This document shows, in pieces, positions 6,414 to 13,485 of a stretch of DNA of 19,633 nucleotides. Position numbers and translations under genes: made by a program. The notes below the pieces were generated by a model. That model was given only the letters and a program-made list of their open reading frames with translations. It had not been told where the DNA came from and ran no database searches. Where the stretch lies: assembly GCF_934424005.1 (NCBI RefSeq), contig NZ_CAKRXI010000045.1, positions 1 to 19,633 of the forward strand, read 5' to 3'. Every line of letters starts with the position of its first letter. The stretch's first letter is position 1. This stretch comes from an uncultured Blautia sp. Lineage in GTDB: Bacteria > Bacillota > Clostridia > Lachnospirales > Lachnospiraceae.

Positions 6414-7495
6414 TGAATTCCGGAACTCTTCTCGGAAAAGCAAGTATCTCTTTTTCACACCCCGTTTATATTCAAAGCTGTGCGTCCGTAGTTGGACCCA
6501 AAGAGGGGGATGGTCCTTTAAAAAACTGTTTTGATATGATCTGTGATGATCCGATGTTCGGAGAAAAGAAATGGGAAGCTGCAGAAAGTACCATGCAAAA
6601 AGAGGCCGCTGTTCTTGCAATCGGAAAAGCCGGTCTTACACCGAATGATATTCGATTTGTTTTCGCCGGTGACCTGCTCGCCCAGACCATTGCTTCTTCC
6701 TTTGGTATTGCAGAAATGGGAATTCCATTCTTCGGTCTGTATGGTGCCTGCTCCACAATGGGAGAATCACTTTCTCTTGGTGCTATCGCCGTATCTGCCG
6801 GATATGGGCATCACATTCTCTGTGCCACATCCAGCCATTTTGCCACTGCCGAAAAAGAATTTCGTTTTCCTCTTGGTTACGGCTGTCAGCGCCCTCTTTC
6901 CGCTACCTGGACTGTTACCGGAAGTGGTGCCTGTATTCTCAGCCCAGAGGCCCCTCATCCATCGGAAGTGGTCGGTTCTTCACTTCTCAGAAGTACCCTC
7001 GGTTCTGTGGCGATCACCGGAATCACCACGGGAAAAGTCATTGATTTTGGCTTTCGTGATTCTCTCAACATGGGTGGATGCATGGCTCCTGCCGCATGTG
7101 ACACCATTTACCGACATTTTGAGGACTTCGGTCGTTCCGTAAATGACTATGATGCTATTCTGACAGGAGACCTCGGTGTTGTTGGACGACAGATCCTTCT
7201 CGATCTTCTGAAAGAAAAAAATATAGATCTGTCGTCCGTCCATCAGGACTGCGGTCTGCTGATATATGATAACCAGAAGCAGGATACACATTCCGGCGGC
7301 AGCGGCTGTGGCTGTGCAGCCTCTGTACTTGCCGCCTATATTCTTCCCCGTGTCGTGTCCGGTTTTTGGAAACGTGTCCTCTTTGTACCGACCGGTGCCA
7401 TGCTTTCCAAAGTCAGTTTTAACGAAGGTGAATCTGTTGCTGGAATTGCCCACGGAGTTGTCATCGAACACATCAGTAAAGAAACGGAGGTCTGA
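6413..7495 (+). CDS. spoVAD: Stage V sporulation protein AD
   Basis: A peripheral protein of the SpoVA complex that binds dipicolinic acid directly in Bacillus. The fold is thiolase/ketoacyl-synthase III-like, visible as FFGLYGACSTMGESLSLGA around residues 105-123, but it is not thought to act as a condensing enzyme. The protein has 360 residues, somewhat longer than B. subtilis SpoVAD (about 338). I start at 6413 (MNSGTLLGKASISFSHPVYI): the overlapping site GGAGGTGATC matches the 16S anti-Shine-Dalgarno almost completely and lies 7 nt upstream. A Gly/Cys-rich stretch (SGGSGCGCAASVLAAY) occurs near the C-terminus. Translation is coupled to spoVAC by the TGATG overlap, and spoVAE follows 2 nt after. 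Confidence 0.97.
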   Translation: MNSGTLLGKASISFSHPVYIQSCASVVGPKEGDGPLKNCFDMICDDPMFGEKKWEAAESTMQKEAAVLAIGKAGLTPNDIRFVFAGDLLAQTIASSFGIAEMGIPFFGLYGACSTMGESLSLGAIAVSAGYGHHILCATSSHFATAEKEFRFPLGYGCQRPLSATWTVTGSGACILSPEAPHPSEVVGSSLLRSTLGSVAITGITTGKVIDFGFRDSLNMGGCMAPAACDTIYRHFEDFGRSVNDYDAILTGDLGVVGRQILLDLLKEKNIDLSSVHQDCGLLIYDNQKQDTHSGGSGCGCAASVLAAYILPRVVSGFWKRVLFVPTGAMLSKVSFNEGESVAGIAHGVVIEHISKETEV

Positions 7496-7497
7496 CC

Positions 7498-7854
7498 ATG
7501 GATTATTTTAATGCATTCTGGGTAGGTGGACTGATCTGTGCTCTTGTACAGATTCTTCTGGACAAAACCAAACTGCTTCCAGGCCGTGTTATGGTCCTGC
7601 TCGTCTGCTCCGGTGCTGTCTTGAGTTTTCTGGGATTTTACCAGCCTTTTACAGAATATGCAGGCGCAGGTGCCAGTGTTCCACTTCTTGGATTTGGAAA
7701 TATTCTGTGGAAAGGCATGAAAAAAGCAATCGATGAAAACGGTTTTCTCGGTCTGTTCACAGGTGGTTTCACTGCCTGTGCCGTTGGTGTTTCTGCCGCA
7801 TTGATTTTTTCATATCTGGCAAGCCTGATTTTTCATCCCAGAATGAAAGAATAA
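7498..7854 (+). CDS. spoVAE: Stage V sporulation protein AE
   Basis: A 118-residue integral membrane protein of the SpoVA dipicolinate channel (SpoVAEb type). It shows the family features FWVGGLICALVQILLD at the N-terminus, a central EYAGAGASVPLLGFGN and GLFTGGFTACAVGVSAALIF near the C-terminus. It is related in sequence to SpoVAC, which shares the GGLIC...Q.L and GAG..VP..GF patterns, so the two probably arose by duplication. GGAGG lies 7 nt before the ATG, and only 2 nt separate it from spoVAD. It is the last gene of this half of the spoVA set; no SpoVAEa or SpoVAF is present. No clear terminator follows before the sstT promoter. Confidence 0.96.
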   Translation: MDYFNAFWVGGLICALVQILLDKTKLLPGRVMVLLVCSGAVLSFLGFYQPFTEYAGAGASVPLLGFGNILWKGMKKAIDENGFLGLFTGGFTACAVGVSAALIFSYLASLIFHPRMKE

Positions 7855-7902
7855 TAAAGTCCCCATTTGTCTGCCACCAGCGAACATCTGTAAATTATTC
7901 TA

Positions 7903-7931
7903 TTGCGTTCTCTGTCCTTTTCGTTTATAAT
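7903..7931 (+). promoter_or_regulatory. Sigma-A promoter of sstT
   Basis: TTGCGT (7903-7908), a 17-nt spacer and TATAAT (7926-7931) lie 41 nt before the sstT start. This gives sstT a vegetative promoter separate from the sporulation genes just upstream, although readthrough from spoVAE is possible because no terminator separates them. Confidence 0.75.
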
Positions 7932-7971
7932 GTACCTTATTATCATTTTACAACGTTAAAGGAGTAGAAAT

Positions 7972-9198
7972 ATGAAAAAGCTTTGGAACAAATGGACAGA
8001 CATCGCTCTGGTAAAGCGAATCCTGGTTGGACTGATTCTCGGTGCCATCCTCGGAATCGCTGTACCAGGGGCGACCGGCATCGCAATCCTTGGAGATGTC
8101 TTTGTAAGTGCACTTAAGGCGATCGCACCACTTCTGGTATTCTTTCTTGTTATCAGTTCTCTGTGTAATGCAGGTAAATCTCACGGCGGTGTCATCAAGA
8201 CAGTTATCATACTTTACATGTTCAGTACTGTACTTGCCGCAGTCATTGCCGTATTTGCAAGTATGGCATTTCCTGTCAAACTGACACTTGCCACTGCTGC
8301 CACTACAGATGCAGCAGCACCGCAGGGTATTGTTGAGGTTCTCAACAACCTCCTTCTGAATCTGGTTGCCAACCCGGTATCTTCCCTTGTGAACGCAAAC
8401 TATGTCGGCATCCTTATGTGGGCAATTCTTCTTGGCCTTGCATTCCGTGCTGCCAATAACATGACCAAAAATGTACTTAGCGATGTTGCTGATGGAATTT
8501 CCTCAGTTGTTACCTGGATCATCAATATGGCTCCATTCGGTATCTTCGGCCTTGTATTCAACACAGTATCTACCAATGGCCTGGATATCTTTACAACATA
8601 TGGAAAACTGCTTCTTCTGCTTGTCGGATGTATGCTTTTTATCTATTTTGTAACAAACCCTCTTCTGGTATACTGGTGTATCCGCAAGAATCCATATCCA
8701 CTGATCTTCCACTGTCTGAAGAGAAGTGCTCTGACTGCTTTCTTCACAAGAAGTTCTGCAGCCAATATCCCGGTCAATATGAAAGTCTGTGAAGAAATGG
8801 GACTTGACTGTGATACATATTCTGTAACGATTCCTCTTGGTGCGACGATCAACATGGACGGTGCTGCCATCACGATCACTGTCATGACGATGGCAACCGC
8901 CTTTACCCTTGGCATTCATGTAGATATCCCTACTGCAATCATCCTGAGCCTTCTGGCTGCTCTGTCAGCCTGTGGTGCATCCGGTGTTGCCGGTGGTTCT
9001 CTGCTTCTGATTCCGATGGCATGCTCCCTGTTTGGCATCTCAGACGATGTATCCATGCAGGTCGTTGCAGTAGGATTCATCATCGGAGTGATCCAGGACT
9101 CTGTGGAAACAGCCCTGAACTCTTCTTCCGACCTTCTTCTCTCTGCTTCTGCTGAATTCAGACAGTGGCGACTCGAAGGAAAAGAAATCAAATTCTGA
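7972..9198 (+). CDS. sstT: Serine/threonine:Na+ symporter SstT
   Basis: A sodium-coupled importer of serine and threonine in the dicarboxylate/amino acid:cation symporter (DAACS, GltPh-like) family, in the cytoplasmic membrane. At 408 residues it is of standard length for SstT. Signatures seen are the re-entrant hairpin motif FFTRSSAANIPVN, the Na+-binding PLGATINMDGAAI in the seventh helix, and the second hairpin SACGASGVAGGSLLLIP, followed by QDSVETALNSSSD. Many hydrophobic helices run throughout. AAAGGAG is 7 nt before the ATG. It has its own promoter and terminator and lies between the two halves of the spoVA set. There is no evident functional link to sporulation. Confidence 0.96.
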   Translation: MKKLWNKWTDIALVKRILVGLILGAILGIAVPGATGIAILGDVFVSALKAIAPLLVFFLVISSLCNAGKSHGGVIKTVIILYMFSTVLAAVIAVFASMAFPVKLTLATAATTDAAAPQGIVEVLNNLLLNLVANPVSSLVNANYVGILMWAILLGLAFRAANNMTKNVLSDVADGISSVVTWIINMAPFGIFGLVFNTVSTNGLDIFTTYGKLLLLLVGCMLFIYFVTNPLLVYWCIRKNPYPLIFHCLKRSALTAFFTRSSAANIPVNMKVCEEMGLDCDTYSVTIPLGATINMDGAAITITVMTMATAFTLGIHVDIPTAIILSLLAALSACGASGVAGGSLLLIPMACSLFGISDDVSMQVVAVGFIIGVIQDSVETALNSSSDLLLSASAEFRQWRLEGKEIKF

Positions 9199-9216
9199 TC
9201 CGATCAGGCATACGCG

Positions 9217-9248
9217 AAAGCCCCGGCATTAATCTGTCGGGGCTTTTT
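9217..9248 (+). terminator. Intrinsic terminator of sstT
   Basis: A perfect 9-bp stem (9217-9225 with 9238-9246), GC-rich with AAAGCCCCG as one arm, a 12-nt loop and a run of five T. It begins 19 nt after the sstT stop. It stands between convergent sstT and spoVAB; on the minus strand it has only a short T run, so it would be weaker for spoVAB. Confidence 0.93.
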
Positions 9249-9282
9249 ACTGCCATTTCATCCTCTCTTTGTATACTCTTGT

Positions 9283-9699
9283 CTACCATCTTTTCCAGAA
9301 AAACAACCCTGCCCCCAATCCTTTTCCAAGTGCTACCATCAGCACAAACACCGCCAGATATCGAACGATTCTTGCCCGACGCATAAATACCGGAAACACA
9401 TTCAGGATTTCTGCAAGCGCCATGGCCCAGCATCCAACAAAAATTCCTCCAAACAGTCCAAATATCCCAAGGAATATGGAACGTCCCGGCAAATGGACCT
9501 CAAAAATCTGAAACAAATTTCCCAGTACAGCACCAGCAGAAACCATATCTTCATAAAACAGGATGTGCTTTGCAGTATGTGTACGGTCAGCAAAACCAGA
9601 GATCACTCCCAGTTCCACAATAAAGGAGAACACACCTCCTGCAACAACCATTCCTGCGCTGATACCGATCAGTGCCAGAAACACATTTCGCCACCACAT
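9283..9699 (-). CDS. spoVAB: Stage V sporulation protein AB
   Basis: A 138-residue membrane protein of the spoVA set, close in length to B. subtilis SpoVAB (about 141). It consists almost entirely of hydrophobic segments: residues about 3-30 with GISAGMVVAGGVFSFI, about 70-95 with FLGIFGLFGGIFVGCWAMALAEILNVFPV, and about 110-135 at the C-terminus. The motif GCWAMALAEILNVFPVFMRR is typical of the family. The start overlaps the spoVAA stop (TAATG), so translation is coupled. It is the last gene of the spoIIA-spoVAA-spoVAB run and converges on sstT. The exact role in dipicolinate transport is not known even in Bacillus. Confidence 0.94.
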   Translation of the reverse strand: MWWRNVFLALIGISAGMVVAGGVFSFIVELGVISGFADRTHTAKHILFYEDMVSAGAVLGNLFQIFEVHLPGRSIFLGIFGLFGGIFVGCWAMALAEILNVFPVFMRRARIVRYLAVFVLMVALGKGLGAGLFFWKRW

Positions 9700-10340
9700 T
9701 ATCGATCACCCACTTCAAGTTCTTCTTTTCTTCTGGATGCATTTTCTACGAGTGCCGTCTGAATATCATTTTCATAGAGACGCATCTGCACCTCCATCGG
9801 AGTCGGATCGACTGTAAATCGTTTTTTACCAAAATGATTAAAAAAGATCAGGATTCCAAATGTCAGTCCAATAGAATATGTGACTTCCAGAACAGTGAAG
9901 CCATCACTTTGTTTTCCCATCACAAGTTCATATATCTGACCAAACAGTTTTGTTCCACCCACATCATTATTAAATGCCATGATTGAAAATGCCGAGCCAA
10001 AAAAGATAATTGCTGCCACAGCTGTCACTTTGAGGATATGCCAGATATATGGCGGAGTTTTCTGGTTTTCGTATGTCACGATAATATCCGTTTCTCCAAG
10101 ATTCTGCACTTCTACTTCAGGGTAAGCGGCATGGATACAGGCAATGATTTCCAGTACAGAGACCACATACCGCTGTTCTCTGTTTCCATGGATCTTCAGT
10201 ATCTTTACTGTCTGAAGTTTCGGCAGAATTTTTTTATCAGAGCATTCCATGTTAACAATATCCTTCAGAAACACATCCTGTTCTGTCACTTCAACATTGC
10301 GGTCTCCTTTTATATAAAGTGTTATATTTTCGGAAGCCAT
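9699..10340 (-). CDS. spoVAA: Stage V sporulation protein AA
   Basis: A 213-residue protein needed for dipicolinic acid uptake by the forespore. Residues 1-95 form the soluble SpoVAA N-terminal domain (begins MASENITLYIKGDRNVEV). Two hydrophobic segments follow (about 104-124 and 150-167), then a short charged tail with TVDPTPMEVQMRLYENDIQTAL. The ATG at 10340 has AAAGGA about 11 nt upstream, a little far. It overlaps spoVAB and lies 72 nt after sigF. That gap is long for this compact operon, and in Bacillus spoVAA has its own forespore promoter, so separate expression is likely. The gap contains a small perfect hairpin (10369-10381). Confidence 0.94.
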   Translation of the reverse strand: MASENITLYIKGDRNVEVTEQDVFLKDIVNMECSDKKILPKLQTVKILKIHGNREQRYVVSVLEIIACIHAAYPEVEVQNLGETDIIVTYENQKTPPYIWHILKVTAVAAIIFFGSAFSIMAFNNDVGGTKLFGQIYELVMGKQSDGFTVLEVTYSIGLTFGILIFFNHFGKKRFTVDPTPMEVQMRLYENDIQTALVENASRRKEELEVGDR

Positions 10341-10368
10341 ACTTTCATCTGTCCTTTCCTTTTTTACA

Positions 10369-10381
10369 GGACATTTTGTCC
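10369..10381. repeat. Short perfect inverted repeat upstream of spoVAA
   Basis: GGACATTTTGTCC has a 5-bp arm on each side of a 3-nt centre. It lies about 30 nt before the spoVAA start. On the minus strand the same bases read GGACAAAATG, which fits the sigma-F -10 consensus GGNNANAHTR, although the -35 match (ATATA at 17 nt) is poor. It may be an operator, part of a forespore promoter, or chance. Confidence 0.3.
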
Positions 10382-10412
10382 GATATATACAGTATCTTTA
10401 TATTCAGCAATT

Positions 10413-11147
10413 TTATACTTCCGTTTTATCCTGTATCTCTTTTTTCAGTCTGTGTAAGATTCTTTTTTCCATTCTTGAAACCTGTACCTGTGATATTCCC
10501 AGCCTCTTTGCCACCTCCGTTTGTGTCATATCACAGAAATAACGCATACAGATCAGCCTTCTTTCTTCTGTTCCCAATGTATTTAGTAATTCTTCCAGGA
10601 AGATTCTGTCCAATATTCTTTCCTGCCTGTTTTCCTTCTCCGGAAGCTTGTCCAAAAGCTGCAATTCCGTTCCTTCCCCCTGGTGTATAGGACGATAGAT
10701 TGATTCTACTTCCGTTGCTGCATCCGATGCCATGGCAATTTCCTCCGGTGTCATTCCCAGTTCTTCTGCCAGTTCTGTCACCGTCGGCTCCCTGCCCAGA
10801 TTCTTTTCCAGTTTTTCCCGCATTTTATAAATGCGATATTGATTTTCTTTTATGCTGCGGCTGACTTTCAGCATTCCGTCATCTCGCAGAAAACGTTTGA
10901 TTTCCCCGGCTATCATTGGGACTGCATACGTAGAAAATTTCACCTCATATGACAGATCAAATTTATCTACTGCTTTCAAAAGTCCGATACTGCCAATCTG
11001 AAACAAATCTTCCATCTCTGCACCTCTTCCCAGGAATCTGTGTGCAACACTGTAGATCAGTCCTGTGTTTTCATGGAACAAAATGTCTCTTGCTTCTTTA
11101 TCCCCCTGGTGCGCACGCCCAATCAGGGCAACGGTATCCCAGGTCAT
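10413..11147 (-). CDS. sigF: RNA polymerase sporulation sigma factor SigF
   Basis: The first forespore-specific sigma factor (SpoIIAC). The 244-residue protein has region 2 with EMEDLFQIGSIGLLKAVDKFD and VKFSTYAVPMIAGEIKRFLRDDG, region 3 around 110-160, and a region 4 helix-turn-helix MTQTEVAKRLGISQVQVSRMEKRIL close to the C-terminus. Its place after spoIIAB distinguishes it from the similar SigG and SigE. It starts 3 nt after the spoIIAB stop (TAAACAATG). No Shine-Dalgarno precedes it (the upstream bases are CGGCCGG), so its translation probably depends on ribosomes finishing spoIIAB. This would couple sigma-F synthesis to that of its inhibitor. Confidence 0.97.
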   Translation of the reverse strand: MTWDTVALIGRAHQGDKEARDILFHENTGLIYSVAHRFLGRGAEMEDLFQIGSIGLLKAVDKFDLSYEVKFSTYAVPMIAGEIKRFLRDDGMLKVSRSIKENQYRIYKMREKLEKNLGREPTVTELAEELGMTPEEIAMASDAATEVESIYRPIHQGEGTELQLLDKLPEKENRQERILDRIFLEELLNTLGTEERRLICMRYFCDMTQTEVAKRLGISQVQVSRMEKRILHRLKKEIQDKTEV

Positions 11148-11150
11148 TGT

Positions 11151-11594
11151 TTACCGGCCGATGATTTTTTTCATGTGTACGACAGTTCCTTTATCCGGTT
11201 CCGATTCCACTGATAATTCATCCATAAACGCCTCCATAAACGTAAATCCCATTCCGGATCTGTCCTTATCCGGTTTTGAAGTATACATCGGTTCCATTGC
11301 TTTCTCCACATCACTGATTCCCACACCATGATCAGTAATATCTACATACAGTTCCCGTTCCCTGTAAGACAGGTGCATCTCAATCCTTCCACTTCCGCCT
11401 TCGTATCCGTGTATAATGCAGTTTGTCACTGCCTCCGAAACAGCAGTCTTCAGATCTGCGATCTCCTCCAGAGTCGGATTCAGCTGCGTGCAAAAAGATG
11501 CTGCCGTGACCCTGGCAAGCCCCTCATTCACCGGAATACTTTCAAAAATAAGCAGCATCTCATTTGCGGATGCTTCATTTGTATCTTCTCTCAT
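11151..11594 (-). CDS. spoIIAB: Anti-sigma F factor / serine kinase SpoIIAB
   Basis: A dimeric GHKL-type ATPase that binds sigma-F in the predivisional cell and mother cell, and phosphorylates SpoIIAA. At 147 residues it is of normal size. The N box is SEAVTNCIIHGYEG (about residues 46-59), the G1 box is DHGVGI, and RSGMGFTFMEAF carries the ATP-lid/G2 region. The ATG overlaps the spoIIAA stop by 4 nt (ATGA), and a GGAGGGGG site lies about 7 nt upstream. Order and overlaps are those of the classical spoIIA operon. Confidence 0.97.
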   Translation of the reverse strand: MREDTNEASANEMLLIFESIPVNEGLARVTAASFCTQLNPTLEEIADLKTAVSEAVTNCIIHGYEGGSGRIEMHLSYRERELYVDITDHGVGISDVEKAMEPMYTSKPDKDRSGMGFTFMEAFMDELSVESEPDKGTVVHMKKIIGR

Positions 11595-11920
11595 GACACT
11601 TCCCCCTCCCCTGCCTTCTGGATCACAATGTAACGATAAAGTCCTGACAGACGCAGCAAACGCCCTATATGCCCGTTTACCCCGACTGCCTGAATACAGT
11701 CCTTTCGCATTCCAAGTGCACGATATCTTCCCATCAGAAGCCCGATGCCTGAACTGTCCATAAACTCTGTCTCCGAAAAATCAAACACAATTGTGCGGAT
11801 ATAAGTCCTCCCTGCAATCATTTCTGTTCCTTTCCGGATCAGATCCGCCATCGGATGATCCAGTTCCTTTGGAAGAATGATACGCAATGTAGTCCCCTCC
11901 AGTTGAAACATTTCATTCAT
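11591..11920 (-). CDS. spoIIAA: Anti-anti-sigma factor SpoIIAA
   Basis: A STAS-domain protein that, when unphosphorylated, binds SpoIIAB and frees sigma-F; SpoIIAB inactivates it by serine phosphorylation and SpoIIE reactivates it. It has 109 residues. The phosphorylation site is EFMDSSGIGLLMGRY, where Ser57 corresponds to Bacillus Ser58. The N-terminal strands and LPKELDH match the family. The start at 11920 has GGGGGAG about 6 nt upstream; a second ATG 4 nt further in is out of frame. First gene of the spoIIA operon. The 97 nt upstream hold the terminator of the previous operon, and I could not find a convincing sigma-H promoter, which controls spoIIA in Bacillus. Confidence 0.96.
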   Translation of the reverse strand: MNEMFQLEGTTLRIILPKELDHPMADLIRKGTEMIAGRTYIRTIVFDFSETEFMDSSGIGLLMGRYRALGMRKDCIQAVGVNGHIGRLLRLSGLYRYIVIQKAGEGEVS

Positions 11921-11950
11921 TTTCTACTCCCCCTTCTGTCCAATATATAA

Positions 11951-11989
11951 AGAAAAGGAGATGTACGTTCTGTAATCGTACATCCCCTT
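11951..11989 (-). terminator. Intrinsic terminator of the folC-orf-TPR operon
   Basis: A perfect 8-bp stem GATGTACG/CGTACATC (11960-11967 with 11977-11984) and a 9-nt loop. On the minus strand it extends through a G-U wobble to about 13 bp, followed by TTTTC and TTT. The wobble favours the minus strand. It separates the TPR gene (stop at 12018) from spoIIAA. Confidence 0.8.
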
Positions 11990-12017
11990 CTCCGAGGTTT
12001 TTCTGTTATATCGTTAT

Positions 12018-13304
12018 TTATTCATAATACGCTTCATCATAATCACTGTAATCCGCTTCATCGTAAGAAGTGTCCTCATACGAAGTATCATCATACGAAG
12101 AAGTATCTTCTGCGTTGTCTGACGAATTCTCCTGACTCTGCACTCCCTCTGTATCTCCGACTCCTGCCACACCGGTCGCATCTCTGATCGTTGTATAAAC
12201 AGACTTCATGCTGTCTGTCAGTACATCCACATGCACCTTCTGAATCTCCACAGCTGCCTCATCCAGATTCTGCTGCTGATAATACGTATAAGCCTGCAGA
12301 AGTGCCTGATAGCTTTCGCTCTTCGTCTGTTCTGTCGTAAGTTCCTGTGTGACAGACTCTACCGTATCTCCGGATTCTTTGGCCTCTCCCTGTGCTTTCG
12401 TGAGTTCCGCTCCCTGGCTTGCCAGAGATTCACTGTACTGGACAATCTGCTGGTTCGCCTCCTGATAGATCCTCTGCCGTATCGCAGGTACCGCCAGAAG
12501 CCAGAACGCTACTGCACCAGCCGCTATTCCGGCCATCAGGATAAAAAACACAGAAACCTTTGAGTGTTCTCTGTACACGGCCGGCTGAGCAACTCTCTCG
12601 CTTCCGAGAATATCTGCATCCAGATTTTCTTTAGTTCCGGAGCGGAACAGACCTTTCTTTTTCTTTTCAAGTCTGGTCGTCACTCCTGTCTGCTCATCCA
12701 CCTCTCGCAGAAAACGGAGGGTTGTTGTATTTGTTTTGTCAATTCTTGCAGCTTTTTTGAGGATTCTTCTCGCTTTATTCCATTCTCCGTTCTTCATCTG
12801 GATCAAAGCCAGCAGATGATATCCCTTGATCAGTTTGGAATTCTGTGTAAGAATCTTCCGCAGCTGAATGGCAGCCATATCTTCATGCCCTTCTCGACAG
12901 AGCATCAATGCATGGTTATATTTCTTGATTGTTTCATTGATTGCCGCAAGTTTATTGGGATTTGCCTGCAGTTTGTTAATATATTCTGATGCCAGATTTC
13001 TGGTTGGCTGAAGATTCTTACTGATCACCCATTCACTGAGCGCCGAGACAACTTCCCCTGTTTCAAAATATACCAGCCCAAGCAGATTTCTCGCCCTGAT
13101 GTTTCTTTTGTCATACATAAGACTCTGTTTCAGACAGGCAATCGCACCGGAAAGGTCACGGATACTTGCCTTTTCAAGTCCCTGATTATAAAAGATCTTA
13201 GACAGATAATCTACCTTTTTCTGAATCAGTACATTATACCCACAGTTTGGACAGTAATCCAGATCCATATCTGTAAGAAATGCACCGCAGTTCATACAAT
13301 TCAT
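12018..13304 (-). CDS. Zinc-ribbon and TPR membrane protein with Asp/Ser/Tyr-rich tail
   Basis: A 428-residue protein I cannot assign to a named function. Order of parts: a zinc ribbon with Cys3, Cys6, Cys18 and Cys21 (MNCMNCG...YCPNCG); tetratricopeptide-like helices at about 33-215 (for example AIACLKQSLMYDKRNIRARNLLGLVYFETGE and AAIQLRKILTQNSKLIKGYHLLALIQMKNGE); one transmembrane helix (about 249-274); a predicted extracellular coiled coil (about 280-345); a short region resembling another TPR; and a low-complexity tail (about 395-428) with repeated SYDDTSYEDTSYDEADYSDY. The GAGGAG site is 6 nt before the ATG. It follows a 50-aa gene and folC in one operon and ends at a terminator before spoIIAA. 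The cytoplasmic Zn/TPR part suggests a protein-binding scaffold with an outside sensor or wall contact; this is inferred. Confidence 0.8.
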   Translation of the reverse strand: MNCMNCGAFLTDMDLDYCPNCGYNVLIQKKVDYLSKIFYNQGLEKASIRDLSGAIACLKQSLMYDKRNIRARNLLGLVYFETGEVVSALSEWVISKNLQPTRNLASEYINKLQANPNKLAAINETIKKYNHALMLCREGHEDMAAIQLRKILTQNSKLIKGYHLLALIQMKNGEWNKARRILKKAARIDKTNTTTLRFLREVDEQTGVTTRLEKKKKGLFRSGTKENLDADILGSERVAQPAVYREHSKVSVFFILMAGIAAGAVAFWLLAVPAIRQRIYQEANQQIVQYSESLASQGAELTKAQGEAKESGDTVESVTQELTTEQTKSESYQALLQAYTYYQQQNLDEAAVEIQKVHVDVLTDSMKSVYTTIRDATGVAGVGDTEGVQSQENSSDNAEDTSSYDDTSYEDTSYDEADYSDYDEAYYE

Positions 13305-13321
13305 GTAGTTCTCCTCGTATC

Positions 13322-13474
13322 TTATTTTACACGTCTGTTACTTTTTGCTTCTCTTAATACTTCCTGAAGAACATCCAGAATATCCGTAAGTTCTCTGTCA
13401 TAGATCGCGCCCTCTGCATCCGTAACATCCAGACATGGTTCAAACTTCTTCAGTTCCTCTTCATAATCAATCAT
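13322..13474 (-). CDS. Small conserved-looking hypothetical protein (50 aa)
   Basis: A 50-residue open reading frame, starting MIDYEEELKKFEPCLDVTD and ending EVLREAKSNRRVK. It has a good AAAGGAG site 6 nt before the ATG and lies tightly between folC (11 nt upstream) and the TPR gene (17 nt downstream), with no overlap, so it looks like a true operon member. The sequence is acidic and amphipathic at first, predicted mostly helical, with a single Cys and a basic tail. No signal peptide or membrane segment is present. I do not recognise a family; a small regulator or adaptor is only a guess. Confidence 0.7.
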   Translation of the reverse strand: MIDYEEELKKFEPCLDVTDAEGAIYDRELTDILDVLQEVLREAKSNRRVK

Positions 13475-13485
13475 ATTGTTCTCCT

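Noticed and set aside
11921..12000. Sigma-H promoter for spoIIAA (AGGGGATGT...ACAGAAC)
   Set aside because: The boxes are only about 6 nt apart instead of 11-12 and overlap the terminator hairpin.
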